Of a stretch of DNA of 64,000 nucleotides, positions 44,863 to 52,663 are shown one piece after another. Below the pieces are notes generated by a model. The model ran no database searches. It saw only the letters and a list, made by a program, of their open reading frames with translations, and had not been told where the DNA came from. Both the position numbers and the translations under genes were made by a program. This stretch comes from Bacillota bacterium (lineage in GTDB: Bacteria > Bacillota > Clostridia > Oscillospirales > Ruminococcaceae). Numbering within the stretch: position 1 is the first letter of the stretch; each line of letters begins with the position of its first letter. The DNA is taken from positions 1-64,000 of the forward strand of contig JAEZVA010000097.1 of the NCBI GenBank assembly GCA_023443315.1, read 5' to 3'.

Positions 44863-45348
44863 TCACCTTGCGCCAAGCCATTGGAGTACGGGCTCAAGAT
44901 TCTCCTCTTTTACCCCGTCAAACCCGTTTTCAATGGTGTTGATGGCCTCTTCAATTCTTTCATCCTTGTCCTTGCGACCCTTGAGCATCTTTAAAAACAT
45001 CGACAGCATGATCTTATCCATACCCTTTATCTCTTTTAGAGGGAAGCACCCGCCGCGCAGATAAAAAAACGGTGTGCCTTGGATACTATTTCTTGCGATT
45101 ACTGTTTCGGTGTTAGGCTCGGCGGTTCGCCCGGTACCCGAACCGCAAACCGCTTTGACGTTGTAGCCTCGCAGTTTTGCAAGACCCTGTATCTTTCCGG
45201 CTTTCATCCATCCAAGAAAAATGATTTCGTCTTCCTTGCTAATTTTTGCGCATTCCTTTGCCGCAAAAACCTTTAGCCCCGTTTTAGCTGCGAGCATGTC
45301 GGCGTACCTCTTAGTGAAACCTGTCTTTGATTCATAAACGATTACCAT
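44863..45348 (-). CDS. Flavodoxin domain protein
   Basis: 161-residue FMN-binding flavodoxin-like protein (flavodoxin_5/HemG-like). The phosphate loop is MVIVYESKTGFTKRYADMLA (SKTGFTK), with IIFLGWMKAGKIQGL as the second FMN-side loop and FFYLRGGCFPLKEIKGMDKI near the third. HemG-type protoporphyrinogen oxidases share this small fold, and the gene lies in front of an SDR and tspO, but the porphyrin link is inference. Start at 45348 with GGTGGAG upstream. Confidence 0.88.
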   Translation of the reverse strand: MVIVYESKTGFTKRYADMLAAKTGLKVFAAKECAKISKEDEIIFLGWMKAGKIQGLAKLRGYNVKAVCGSGTGRTAEPNTETVIARNSIQGTPFFYLRGGCFPLKEIKGMDKIMLSMFLKMLKGRKDKDERIEEAINTIENGFDGVKEENLEPVLQWLGAR

Positions 45349-45750
45349 ACTATCTCCACCTTCTATTACATATATGCCCAGAGGAGACCGAAGACATATT
45401 ACACATCGTCGTCATCCTCACACCTTTACCGTCGGAGTTTTATAAAAAGATACCTCTAAATGGGGCTAGTATTGTGCCCTGATTATTAACTGTAGTTTTA
45501 TTTACAACTATATCACGCGATACATATTTTGTAAATATTCATCTGTAATTTGACTAAAGAAAAAGATGTAATACACGTTTTTATATCTGATATAATTGCA
45601 ATCATTGCTTCCATAATATATAATTAAAACACGTTAAACACTCGAATTTGTGCAGCTTATCCTCCCAAAATGCATCTCATCCAAAATCGCTTGCCCCGAG
45701 TAAAAATCGCATCTATACTGGGGGCAGAAATAAATTTGGAGGGTGCAACA
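45349..45750. other. Divergent promoter region
   Basis: About 400 very A+T-rich bases between the flavodoxin unit (-) and the alpha/beta hydrolase (+). A TATAAT sits at about 45590-45595 on the plus strand with no clear -35. No gene or repeat is evident. Confidence 0.4.
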
Positions 45751-47049
45751 ATGGGAATTTTAACACTGGTACTATTACTTACACTGGAGACGTTATTACT
45801 TGTCTGGTCAATCACAACAAAGAACAATCACAGAGAAGAAAAAGCAATTGTCCGCATCGGCTTGCTGGCTCTTTTCGGGCTTATGCTTGTCACAGGGGTT
45901 TACGAATGGAGCTTTCGATATGTGATGCTTTTGCTCGTGCTGGTTGTGCAGGCACTTGCTGGCGTAGTGATACTGGTTAGAAAAAGAGAAAAAGAGTATA
46001 AGCTGGGAAAAAACATTCTTCGCTTTGTAAGGAACTGCTTCGTGTTTACCTTCGCACTTTTTATTGCAATCCTTTGTCCTCAGTACGAACAGCCCATAAC
46101 CACGGGAGAGCATGAGATAGCGACGGCAAAGTATACCTGGACCGATAACAGCCGGGTAGATGAATTCTCGGAAACCGGCGGGAACAGAGCCTTAACGGTT
46201 GAATTCTGGTATCCCGAAAACGCGGATGGCACGTATCCCCTTGTTATTTTCTCTCACGGTGCGTTTGGTTTTGGCGGGAGCAACTTCTCTACGTTTGCGG
46301 AACTTGCCTCGAACGGATATGTAGTGGCAAGCATCGGACATACCTACCATGCGTTTTTCACAATGGACACCAACGGAACCCTTACGACAGTAGACCCCGA
46401 GTTTATTAACAGGGCGTCCCAAATAAACGCCGTCCACGACACAACACATGAAGAAGAGATTTACCATACCACAAAAGCGTGGATGAAGCTTCGCACCGAT
46501 GACGAACACTTCGTACTTAACACAATCCGTTCGCAATGCGAAAACAACAAGGCTGATGCGCTCTTTTCTATCATCAATACAGAAAAGATCGGGCTGATGG
46601 GGCACTCACTGGGAGGCGCGACGTCCGCACAGATTGGCAGAGAGCGAGACGATATTGACGCTGTCATCGTCCTTGACGGAACCATGCTGGGCGAAGAGGT
46701 AGCATTTGAAAACAACACGACCATTCTTAACGACACCCCTTACCCCGTGCCGCTCTTAAATGTGTATGCGGAAGATCACTACACAAATTCGGCGGAGCTT
46801 GTCGGTGATGTGTACAACAATTTTTATGCGACACAAAACGCCTTGTGCGCATACGAGACAGTGTTTCAAGATGCTGGGCACTTAAACTTTACCGACCTGC
46901 CATTGTTTTCCCCTGCGCTTGCCAATATGCTTGGTGTGGGTACGATAGATGCGCGGTATTGCATTGAAACAATGAACGAGGTCGTGCTGGAATTTTTTGA
47001 TTGCTATCTAAAAGACGCTGGAGAACTAAAAATAGAAAAGGAATACTAA
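45751..47049 (+). CDS. Alpha/beta hydrolase with N-terminal membrane helices
   Basis: 432-residue hydrolase of the platelet-activating-factor acetylhydrolase/dienelactone hydrolase type. Three hydrophobic helices occupy the first 110 residues. The hydrolase domain starts at about residue 150 with LTVEFWYPENADGTYPLVIF and FSHGAFGFGGSNFSTFAELA (oxyanion side). The nucleophile elbow GLMGHSLGGATS has the serine near residue 286, with a later DAGHLNFTDL histidine. The ATG at 45751 has TGGAGGG seven bases upstream. It precedes a LytTR regulator by two bases. Confidence 0.88.
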   Translation: MGILTLVLLLTLETLLLVWSITTKNNHREEKAIVRIGLLALFGLMLVTGVYEWSFRYVMLLLVLVVQALAGVVILVRKREKEYKLGKNILRFVRNCFVFTFALFIAILCPQYEQPITTGEHEIATAKYTWTDNSRVDEFSETGGNRALTVEFWYPENADGTYPLVIFSHGAFGFGGSNFSTFAELASNGYVVASIGHTYHAFFTMDTNGTLTTVDPEFINRASQINAVHDTTHEEEIYHTTKAWMKLRTDDEHFVLNTIRSQCENNKADALFSIINTEKIGLMGHSLGGATSAQIGRERDDIDAVIVLDGTMLGEEVAFENNTTILNDTPYPVPLLNVYAEDHYTNSAELVGDVYNNFYATQNALCAYETVFQDAGHLNFTDLPLFSPALANMLGVGTIDARYCIETMNEVVLEFFDCYLKDAGELKIEKEY

Positions 47050-47051
47050 TT

Positions 47052-47507
47052 ATGCAGGTGCGAATCAAGCAGATCAGTAACAAGGCCGACGAATGTCTGA
47101 TTATAGAATGCATTGAGGTGACACCCGATATCGAGAGCATACGGTCGTATGCTCTCACCAAGGGGACGACCTTAACAGGCAGTGTGGACGAACGCATCTA
47201 TCAGTTCAATCTCTGTGATGTTTTCTATTTTGAGGCAGTTGACGAGCGGGTATTTGCCTATACAAAGAGCAGGTCGTATGAACTCAAAATCCGTCTGTAT
47301 GAGCTTGAAAATGCCTATTCGGATAAGCATTTCATCCGATGCTCCAAGTCCTTTGTTATCAACCTGATGAAGCTTGACAGCATAAGCCCTGCACTAAACG
47401 GGCGGTTTACGGCACATATGAAAAACGGCGAGAATATCATCATCTCAAGGCAATATGTGCCCGAAATAAAACGCGCCGTGATGGGAGGTAAGCGAAATGG
47501 ACTTTAA
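47052..47507 (+). CDS. LytTR domain DNA-binding protein
   Basis: 151-residue regulator with a single LytTR DNA-binding domain: IYQFNLCDVFYFEAVDERVF, KSRSYELKIRLYELENAY, FIRCSKSFVINLMKLDSISP, and NGRFTAHMKNGENIIISRQY. No receiver domain. Start at 47052 with AAAGGAA nine bases upstream, just two bases after the hydrolase gene. It overlaps the DUF3021 gene by 11 bases; LytTR-DUF3021 pairs are common in Bacillota, where they are likely a regulator and its membrane partner. Confidence 0.92.
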   Translation: MQVRIKQISNKADECLIIECIEVTPDIESIRSYALTKGTTLTGSVDERIYQFNLCDVFYFEAVDERVFAYTKSRSYELKIRLYELENAYSDKHFIRCSKSFVINLMKLDSISPALNGRFTAHMKNGENIIISRQYVPEIKRAVMGGKRNGL

Positions 47508-47940
47508 GACTTTCTTTGTAAAAAAGGTTATGATGAGCTTTTTTGTATCAATTGCCTGCATTTGTGCCGCTATGGCTCTCGTTGGTATGACCTTTGCAAC
47601 AGATGTCCGTTTTGGCTACGAAGCGTTTTTGTCACCCCTACTCTTTGGCGCACTCGCATCCCTTCCCATACTTGTAACCTATTCAAAGAGGGAATTGTCC
47701 TTTAAGCAGACAGCGATAAGGAATATCATCCATTTTGTTTTGCTTGAGGCAGTCATACTATCGGTTCTTTATTTGGGAGGAATACTCACAAGTGTTTCTA
47801 TGGCTGCATCCCTTGGTGTTTCCATACTCATGATTGATTTGACCGTAAGTCTCGTGTTATGGATTAACGATAAGAGGATCGCAAAGGAATTTAACAGCGC
47901 TCTAAAAAGACTGCAAAACGATTACGGTGCCAGCGAATAG
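47497..47940 (+). CDS. DUF3021 family membrane protein
   Basis: 147-residue membrane protein with four hydrophobic segments: MMSFFVSIACICAAMALVGM, FLSPLLFGALASLPILVTYS, IIHFVLLEAVILSVLYLGGI and AASLGVSILMIDLTVSLVLW. This four-helix arrangement next to a LytTR gene is the DUF3021 pattern. It probably inhibits or tunes the LytTR protein, by analogy. It overlaps that gene by 11 bases and ends before a strong terminator. Confidence 0.88.
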   Translation: MDFKTFFVKKVMMSFFVSIACICAAMALVGMTFATDVRFGYEAFLSPLLFGALASLPILVTYSKRELSFKQTAIRNIIHFVLLEAVILSVLYLGGILTSVSMAASLGVSILMIDLTVSLVLWINDKRIAKEFNSALKRLQNDYGASE

Positions 47941-48006
47941 TTGACCTGATAAATGTCTTATAGCACAACAAGTTATCACAGCATCGCATACTGTCTTACT
48001 TCTAGG

Positions 48007-48054
48007 AAAACGCGCCTTGAATGGCTATCCATAAGCCAAATCAAGGCGCGTTTT
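48007..48054. terminator. Bidirectional terminator
   Basis: 14-bp perfect stem (48007-48020 and 48041-48054) with an inner TGGCT/AGCCA pairing and A/T-runs on both sides, between the convergent DUF3021 and cysteine-rich genes. Confidence 0.9.
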
Positions 48055-48083
48055 TGCGCACTTCTATCCTGCCAAGGCGCTTT

Positions 48084-48653
48084 TCAGCTAAGCCTTTCAA
48101 AAGTAAAGCTGCAAGGCTTCTCACCATTTGTATTGAGCGGAGATGAAATGATTTCTTTTAATTTTAGCTTTACTCCCAAAGCGTTTTGATAGTGATATAG
48201 AAAGTGTCCTGCACAACAACCACAGTATGTAGACGAAATGGAAAACGGCTGCTTTAACATTTTAATTGACCCACAGGAACAGGTATTCTTGCCTGTGTGA
48301 ACACCATTTGAGAAGTCTCCAAATGTAATTGTAAATGTACCATCATCATTAAGACAGGGCGACATCATATATTGAATACTTGACATTAATGCAAGTTTTT
48401 CAGAAAAAGTTTTACCTGCGTGTTCTAATGCAAACGCCTTACAGCCTTTGTCTCTTTGACCTCCCTTACAACAACCCTGTTTTTCCATAATAGAAAGGCA
48501 TTGTTCCTTTGTCAACAATTCATCCATTTTGTCAATCATAGAAATAATGTTAATCGGATTGTTGCAGTCGGCATCAAAGTCAAACTGCGCCATGATTTTA
48601 TCGTCGATTTTTTGCTTTTTCATTGTATCTCTAACCTTTTTCAATGTTGGCAT
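48084..48653 (-). CDS. Cysteine-rich protein, DUF6144-like
   Basis: 189-residue cytoplasmic protein, unrecognised in function. It carries many cysteines: KQGCCKGGQRDKGCKAFALE, TGKNTCSCGSIKMLKQPF, and SSTYCGCCAGHFLYHYQNAL. The pattern suggests metal or cluster binding. The overall look fits a Clostridia family annotated DUF6144, and more loosely L-2-amino-thiazoline-4-carboxylic acid hydrolase-like proteins. A shorter start at Met11 is possible. It lies 12 bases after an acyltransferase-like gene on the same strand. Confidence 0.75.
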   Translation of the reverse strand: MPTLKKVRDTMKKQKIDDKIMAQFDFDADCNNPINIISMIDKMDELLTKEQCLSIMEKQGCCKGGQRDKGCKAFALEHAGKTFSEKLALMSSIQYMMSPCLNDDGTFTITFGDFSNGVHTGKNTCSCGSIKMLKQPFSISSTYCGCCAGHFLYHYQNALGVKLKLKEIISSPLNTNGEKPCSFTFERLS

Positions 48654-48665
48654 TTGAATTCTCCC

Positions 48666-49490
48666 TCACTTATAAATAATTCGATCCAAAACCAGCCTTC
48701 CCGAAGCCAACTCGATTTTACCGTTATTACGCAAGTAGGGCTTTAGATTTCTTTGCAAGGAGGTATCCTCCGGCAATTCGTCTAAAGGAATATCCTTGCT
48801 TCCATAGACCCAATCCATAAAATCCAAACTATCCTCTTCCATTTCGTCGATATCAAACGCTTTTTGAAACTGTAAGATTCTAGAGTTTCTTGGCAAGACG
48901 CACCTTAACGATGGCGCAAGTAGCCATGAACTACAAACCATATCTGCCCCATAATAATCGGGATAATACCTCTTAAAAAACTCCAAAGCGTCTAGATAAG
49001 AGTTTCGCAGCTTGTCAGTTGATAGATCAGCATCCGCTGGAATATGTATACCAATCAAACGCCGGTCGTCTTCGATTTTCATTTCATATTCAAGCTCTCC
49101 AATCCGATACTCTAGCATAGAAAGTTGACGAACTGCCCACCACGCCCAAACGAACCGATAGCGTCCATGCTTATCCATATAGTCCTGCAGAAATCTCGGA
49201 AAAAACTTCATCGTAGCAGTGAATATTTCTTTGGATATCCCCAGCTCCTCGTACTTTGTATACGCATCACATGCGCAGTGCAGCTGGCAGGTTAGGATTT
49301 TGATTCCGTCCTCATCGGGCTCTAACAAACCTTGCAAACGCTCGAGCGTGCCCTCCCAACCCTCTGGGTGCTTCATCTGCTCTATTTCCTGTTCCATGCT
49401 ATTAAAATCGATGCAGTTCTCGTACTCTGTTACCTTCTCTTTTACTTCATCCTGTATCCCAATTAGATTACAAAGCTCGAATATTGTCAT
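48666..49490 (-). CDS. Acyltransferase domain protein (GNAT_C/DUF5596 type)
   Basis: 274-residue protein resembling the two-domain NAT_N/GNAT_C proteins of Clostridia. The C-terminal domain reads IGIHIPADADLSTDKLRNSY, FFKRYYPDYYGADMVCSSWL, APSLRCVLPRNSRILQFQKA, as in the GNAT_C family. The N-terminal half is acidic and helical. The acyl donor and acceptor are unknown. Start at 49490 is an ATG with AGAAAAG upstream. It probably shares a transcript with the cysteine-rich gene. Confidence 0.75.
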   Translation of the reverse strand: MTIFELCNLIGIQDEVKEKVTEYENCIDFNSMEQEIEQMKHPEGWEGTLERLQGLLEPDEDGIKILTCQLHCACDAYTKYEELGISKEIFTATMKFFPRFLQDYMDKHGRYRFVWAWWAVRQLSMLEYRIGELEYEMKIEDDRRLIGIHIPADADLSTDKLRNSYLDALEFFKRYYPDYYGADMVCSSWLLAPSLRCVLPRNSRILQFQKAFDIDEMEEDSLDFMDWVYGSKDIPLDELPEDTSLQRNLKPYLRNNGKIELASGRLVLDRIIYK

Positions 49491-49858
49491 TCTACTTTTC
49501 TCCAGTTCGTGTTCATCTTAACTCGCTAATAATTGAATAAGCTTCAATGTTTCGCCTTGCCGTAACTTCTTGTATCCCACGTGGGAACGGTGAATGTCTT
49601 GGCTATATCGTGAAGTCCCTTTATTGGCTCTTTTTGTATTAATTACAACGATATTATGCCTGCTTTTCATTGATTTGTCAATTTCGCATGACCTTGAATG
49701 ACTGATGTAATCATTTTCTCTTATGTCCAAAAACAATGTGGCGTTACTCGCAGTTTTCAAAACATTGTATAAATGCTATTGACAAAAGCAAAACAATCAT
49801 TCATAATGCAAAGGTTGACTTTTCAACTGTTTACACTTCAACTGTAAAGGAGTAACAT
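49491..49858. other. Divergent intergenic region with possible gene remnant
   Basis: About 370 bases. The right end holds the marR promoter and repeats. On the minus strand 49518-49760 is open and ends with SRYSQDIHRSHVGYKKLRQG, which looks protein-like but has no ribosome site and matches nothing I recognise; it may be a remnant. Confidence 0.3.
49779..49807 (+). promoter_or_regulatory. Promoter of the marR gene
   Basis: TTGACA (49779-49784), 17-base spacer, CATAAT (49802-49807). Two direct repeats TTCAACTGT (49822-49830 and 49837-49845) lie between the -10 and the start codon and may bind the regulator. Confidence 0.8.
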
Positions 49859-50299
49859 ATGGATTTTAACACAATAAGTTACCTGTTAAGGTACGCAAAG
49901 GGCTACGGTCACGCTAAGATACGGGAAGCGGGAGTATCCGATACCGAGCACAGAATTTGCACATATCTCTACTTCCATAGTGATGCATATCAGGATATGA
50001 TTGCAAATTCCCTGATGTTGGACAAGACAACGGTAGCAAAAGCTATTATGTGCCTTGAAGAACGCGGGCTTATTACGCGTATACAAAACCCTAAAAATAG
50101 GCGTAAAAACATTTTGAATATTACCGACGCCGGTAAAGAAACGATTACAGACGTTGTGGACATATACGACAAATGGCTTGCAACAATTGAATCCTGCCTG
50201 TCTGATGTAGAAAAAAAACAGTTTCATGACTATTGTATCCGGCTACTGGAAAAGGCAAAAGAGATTAGTGAAACGGAACGAAAGCATATATTCGGTTAG
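49859..50299 (+). CDS. MarR family transcriptional regulator
   Basis: 146-residue winged-helix regulator. The DNA-binding region has RICTYLYFHSDAYQDMIANS, LDKTTVAKAIMCLEERGLIT and RIQNPKNRRKNILNITDAGK. The flanking helices form the dimerisation domain. The start is nine bases after AAAGGAG. It precedes a MATE exporter by 163 bases that contain a structured leader and a terminator, so the pair may be an inducible drug-efflux unit, with MarR repressing its own promoter. Confidence 0.93.
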   Translation: MDFNTISYLLRYAKGYGHAKIREAGVSDTEHRICTYLYFHSDAYQDMIANSLMLDKTTVAKAIMCLEERGLITRIQNPKNRRKNILNITDAGKETITDVVDIYDKWLATIESCLSDVEKKQFHDYCIRLLEKAKEISETERKHIFG

Positions 50300-50462
50300 T
50301 ACGGGTCGTACAAGGCATTACACTGCGCGCTATCGATGCATCTGGCTACGCTGAATATCAGTGCAAAGTCCTAAGCGACAACTTAGGTTAAGATGCATGA
50401 ATAGGTTATGGCGCGCGGCCATAAGCCTTTTATAAAAGCGATAGAAGTGAGGAAAAACAAGG
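50300..50462 (+). ncRNA. Structured leader RNA before the MATE gene (candidate riboswitch)
   Basis: The 163-base space contains a long-range stem ATGCATCT/AGATGCAT (50336-50343 and 50391-50398) enclosing a perfect hairpin CCTAAG-CGACAA-CTTAGG (50370-50387). A terminator-like stem at 50404-50432 follows. GCGCGC at about 50325-50330 could pair with GCGCGC at 50411-50416, giving an anti-terminator. MATE genes in Bacillota are sometimes preceded by the guanidine-IV (mepA motif) riboswitch; I cannot confirm that consensus. Confidence 0.5.
50404..50432 (+). terminator. Leader terminator before the MATE gene
   Basis: Stem GGTTATGGC/GCCATAAGCC with one unpaired base, then CCTTTTA. It lies between marR and the MATE gene. 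Confidence 0.55.
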
Positions 50463-51815
50463 ATGACACCAAACAAGCAAACAGAGCTAATGAGCAATGC
50501 ACCAGTCACAAAAGCAATACTAAAAATGTCGATACCCGTTGTGATGGGAATGATGGTACAGGTACTGTATAATCTCGTGGACACGTTCTTTATCGGCATG
50601 CTAAACGACCCAAATCAGCTTGCGGCAGCCAATATAACAACTCCGATTTTTATGCTGATGATGGCAATCGCTACAATCGTGAGCACAGGCGCCGCTTCCT
50701 ATATCTCACGCTGCCTTGGTAAGAAGGATCATCAATCCGCAAATAAAACGCTGTCAACAGGAGTAGCTATTTCCACGGGGCTTGGAATCGTGGTGATGAT
50801 TACGGGGCTCCTATTTCTAAAGCCCTTTATCACACTGCTCGGCGCGACAGAAGCAGTATATCCGTATGCGTTGAGTTACGCCTTTATTATGTTTATTGGA
50901 ACGCTACCTGTTATGCTCAACTACACCGGCGGTCAGCTTATTCGCAGCGAGGGCGCAATCATGCCGTCAATCGTCGGCATGATGATAGGAACGGTTACCA
51001 ACGTCATTCTCGACCCAGTATTCATCTTTGGTTTTGATATGGGAATCGAAGGTGCTGCAATCGCAACGGTTTTAGGGAATGTTGCCGCGCTTGGATACTA
51101 TATATACTATTACCTATCAGATAAATCACTTGTAAAATTTAAGCTAAAACTCATTTCTGGTGAAAAGAAGATATGGGGACAAACCTTTGGCATCGGTATC
51201 CCTGCCGCGCTCAGTCAGTTCTTAATGAGCGGAGCGCTTGTCGTCTGCAATAACCTCGCCAAGCCTTACGGAGAAAACGCGGTAGCAGGCATGGGCGTGG
51301 CGGCAAAGCTGATGTATATCGGGACATTCATCTTCATGGGTTTTGCAGCAGGATGCCAGCCGCTTGTGGGCTATAGTTATGGCGCAAGGAATATATCGCG
51401 CGTGAAGGCTATCATAAAAACCGGTATGCTTATGACAACAGGTATTGGAATCGTGCTTACTATTCTATTTGGGATATTTGCGCCGGATCTAATTGGCATC
51501 TTTACAACGCTGCCGAAGGTCATAGCGGAAGGTGCTACAGTTCTGACAATCTATATGTGGTCATTCTTGGTCCTCGGTCCACAGATGCTTGCTTCGACTA
51601 CCATACAAGCTCTTGGAAAGGCAAAGGCGTCTTTGGTGTTATCAATCGCCCGTCAGGGGCTGTTCTACATCCCACTTTTGTTTCTTCTCAACAGCCGTTT
51701 CTTATTTAAGGGTCTGCTCTGGGCACAGCCCATTTCGGATGCGATAACCCTCTCACTTGCGCTGGTGCTGCTTGTGTTTATTTTGAAGAAATATCAAAAG
51801 AGCAACAACGAATAA
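50463..51815 (+). CDS. MATE family efflux transporter
   Basis: Twelve-helix cation-coupled multidrug exporter of the MATE family, 450 residues. The start MSNAPVTKAILKMSIPVVMG with VQVLYNLVDTFFIGMLNDPN is the conserved helix-1 region. GTLPVMLNYTGGQLIRSEGA and GFAAGCQPLVGYSYGARNIS are the second-half equivalents. Length is normal. The ribosome site GAGGAAAAACA is modest. Upstream structured RNA and marR suggest inducible expression. Substrate unknown. Confidence 0.94.
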   Translation: MTPNKQTELMSNAPVTKAILKMSIPVVMGMMVQVLYNLVDTFFIGMLNDPNQLAAANITTPIFMLMMAIATIVSTGAASYISRCLGKKDHQSANKTLSTGVAISTGLGIVVMITGLLFLKPFITLLGATEAVYPYALSYAFIMFIGTLPVMLNYTGGQLIRSEGAIMPSIVGMMIGTVTNVILDPVFIFGFDMGIEGAAIATVLGNVAALGYYIYYYLSDKSLVKFKLKLISGEKKIWGQTFGIGIPAALSQFLMSGALVVCNNLAKPYGENAVAGMGVAAKLMYIGTFIFMGFAAGCQPLVGYSYGARNISRVKAIIKTGMLMTTGIGIVLTILFGIFAPDLIGIFTTLPKVIAEGATVLTIYMWSFLVLGPQMLASTTIQALGKAKASLVLSIARQGLFYIPLLFLLNSRFLFKGLLWAQPISDAITLSLALVLLVFILKKYQKSNNE

Positions 51816-51907
51816 TCAAGGTCGTATTGAATTGACTTTGTTTCTTGTAACGAAACTACATAATTGGAGTCGGATAAACGTTTACTGTTGATTTTTAAAG
51901 CTCTAAG

Positions 51908-51940
51908 AGCACCTTATCCATTCAGGATAAGGCGCTTTTT
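51908..51940 (+). terminator. Terminator after the MATE gene
   Basis: Stem of about 12 bp with one mismatch (51908-51919 and 51925-51936) followed by five T residues. Confidence 0.88.
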
Positions 51941-51965
51941 GTCGCATAAAAAGCATTTGAATATA

Positions 51966-51994
51966 TTGACAAAATTTAATGTAAAGCATATACT
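51966..51994 (+). promoter_or_regulatory. Promoter of the arsenic operon
   Basis: TTGACA (51966-51971), 17-base spacer, TATACT (51989-51994), 41 bases before the arsR start. Confidence 0.85.
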
Positions 51995-52000
51995 AATAAT

Positions 52001-52020
52001 ATATCAAATATTTTTGATAT
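52001..52020 (+). promoter_or_regulatory. ArsR operator
   Basis: Inverted repeat ATATCAAATATTTTTGATAT directly after the -10 box (8 of 10 positions symmetrical), the usual ArsR/SmtB operator type and place. Confidence 0.75.
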
Positions 52021-52034
52021 GAGGTGAGCAGCTT

Positions 52035-52343
52035 ATGAATATATATGAAGAGCATGCAAAGGTATTTAAACCCTTCTGCGACGAAAAACGTCTACGGATA
52101 CTTGAACTACTTCGGAGCGGCGAAAAATGCGCCTGTGTTTTGCTGGAACAGCTAGATTTAGGGCAGTCGGGGCTTTCCTACCACATGAAGATTTTGGTAG
52201 AGTCAGGCGTTGTTGAAAGTCGGCAGGAAGGAAAATGGACTCACTATAAAATCAGTATAACGGGCAGCACTTATGCAGGTACTTTGCTACAGGAACTGAC
52301 GACACCAAATATCGTGACCGATGAATGCAATTACTGTGACTAA
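52035..52343 (+). CDS. arsR: ArsR family arsenic-responsive repressor
   Basis: 102-residue ArsR/SmtB repressor. The N-terminal winged helix reads FKPFCDEKRLRILELLRSGE, with KCACVLLEQLDLGQSGLSYH as the metal-binding Cys-x-Cys (Cys32 and Cys34) overlapping the recognition helix (GQSGLSYHMKIL). The C-terminal DECNYCD has further cysteines. Promoter and palindromic operator lie just upstream. A perfect 14-bp hairpin follows immediately, so downstream ars gene expression may be attenuated. Confidence 0.95.
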   Translation: MNIYEEHAKVFKPFCDEKRLRILELLRSGEKCACVLLEQLDLGQSGLSYHMKILVESGVVESRQEGKWTHYKISITGSTYAGTLLQELTTPNIVTDECNYCD

Positions 52344-52373
52344 CAAAAGCCATCTCCATGATGGCTTTTGTTA
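52341..52373 (+). terminator. Hairpin between arsR and the thioredoxin-like gene
   Basis: Perfect 14-bp stem (52341-52354 and 52360-52373) with a 5-nt loop, starting at the arsR stop codon. The right arm contains TTTTGTTA. It probably gives partial termination so that the repressor is made in excess. Confidence 0.8.
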
Positions 52374-52420
52374 AACGGAATGCATCAAAATTATTAGATA
52401 TGTTGTCCTTGGATCGAAAG

Positions 52421-52651
52421 ATGGGTTGTTTTTTTCCAGGTTCAGATCTAGGCATGAAATGGCTGGACGGAATGATTGGAAGTGCTCTTTCCGCGCTGGG
52501 GCTAGACATTATCCACGTAACGGATTTTTCGCAGATTGCGGCTTATGGTGTGATGTCAACTCCCGCTCTTGTCGTGGACGGGAAAGTAGTCTCCTACGGA
52601 AAAGTCCTGCAAACAGAGGAGATTGTGAAACTTTTGCAAAAGGTAAGATAA
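52421..52651 (+). CDS. Small thioredoxin-fold protein of the ars operon, CxxC missing
   Basis: 76-residue protein matching the small thioredoxins found in arsenic operons (SALSALGLDIIHVTDFSQIA, AYGVMSTPALVVDGKVVSYG, KVLQTEEIVKLLQKV). Where relatives have GSGCxxCKKL this one reads GSDLGMKWL, so both redox cysteines are lost and one residue is missing. The ATG at 52421 gives the usual length but its ribosome site is weak; upstream in-frame ATGs lie in or near the hairpin. It may be a decayed gene or a non-redox variant. Confidence 0.7.
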   Translation: MGCFFPGSDLGMKWLDGMIGSALSALGLDIIHVTDFSQIAAYGVMSTPALVVDGKVVSYGKVLQTEEIVKLLQKVR

Positions 52652-52663
52652 GGAGGGGTTACG

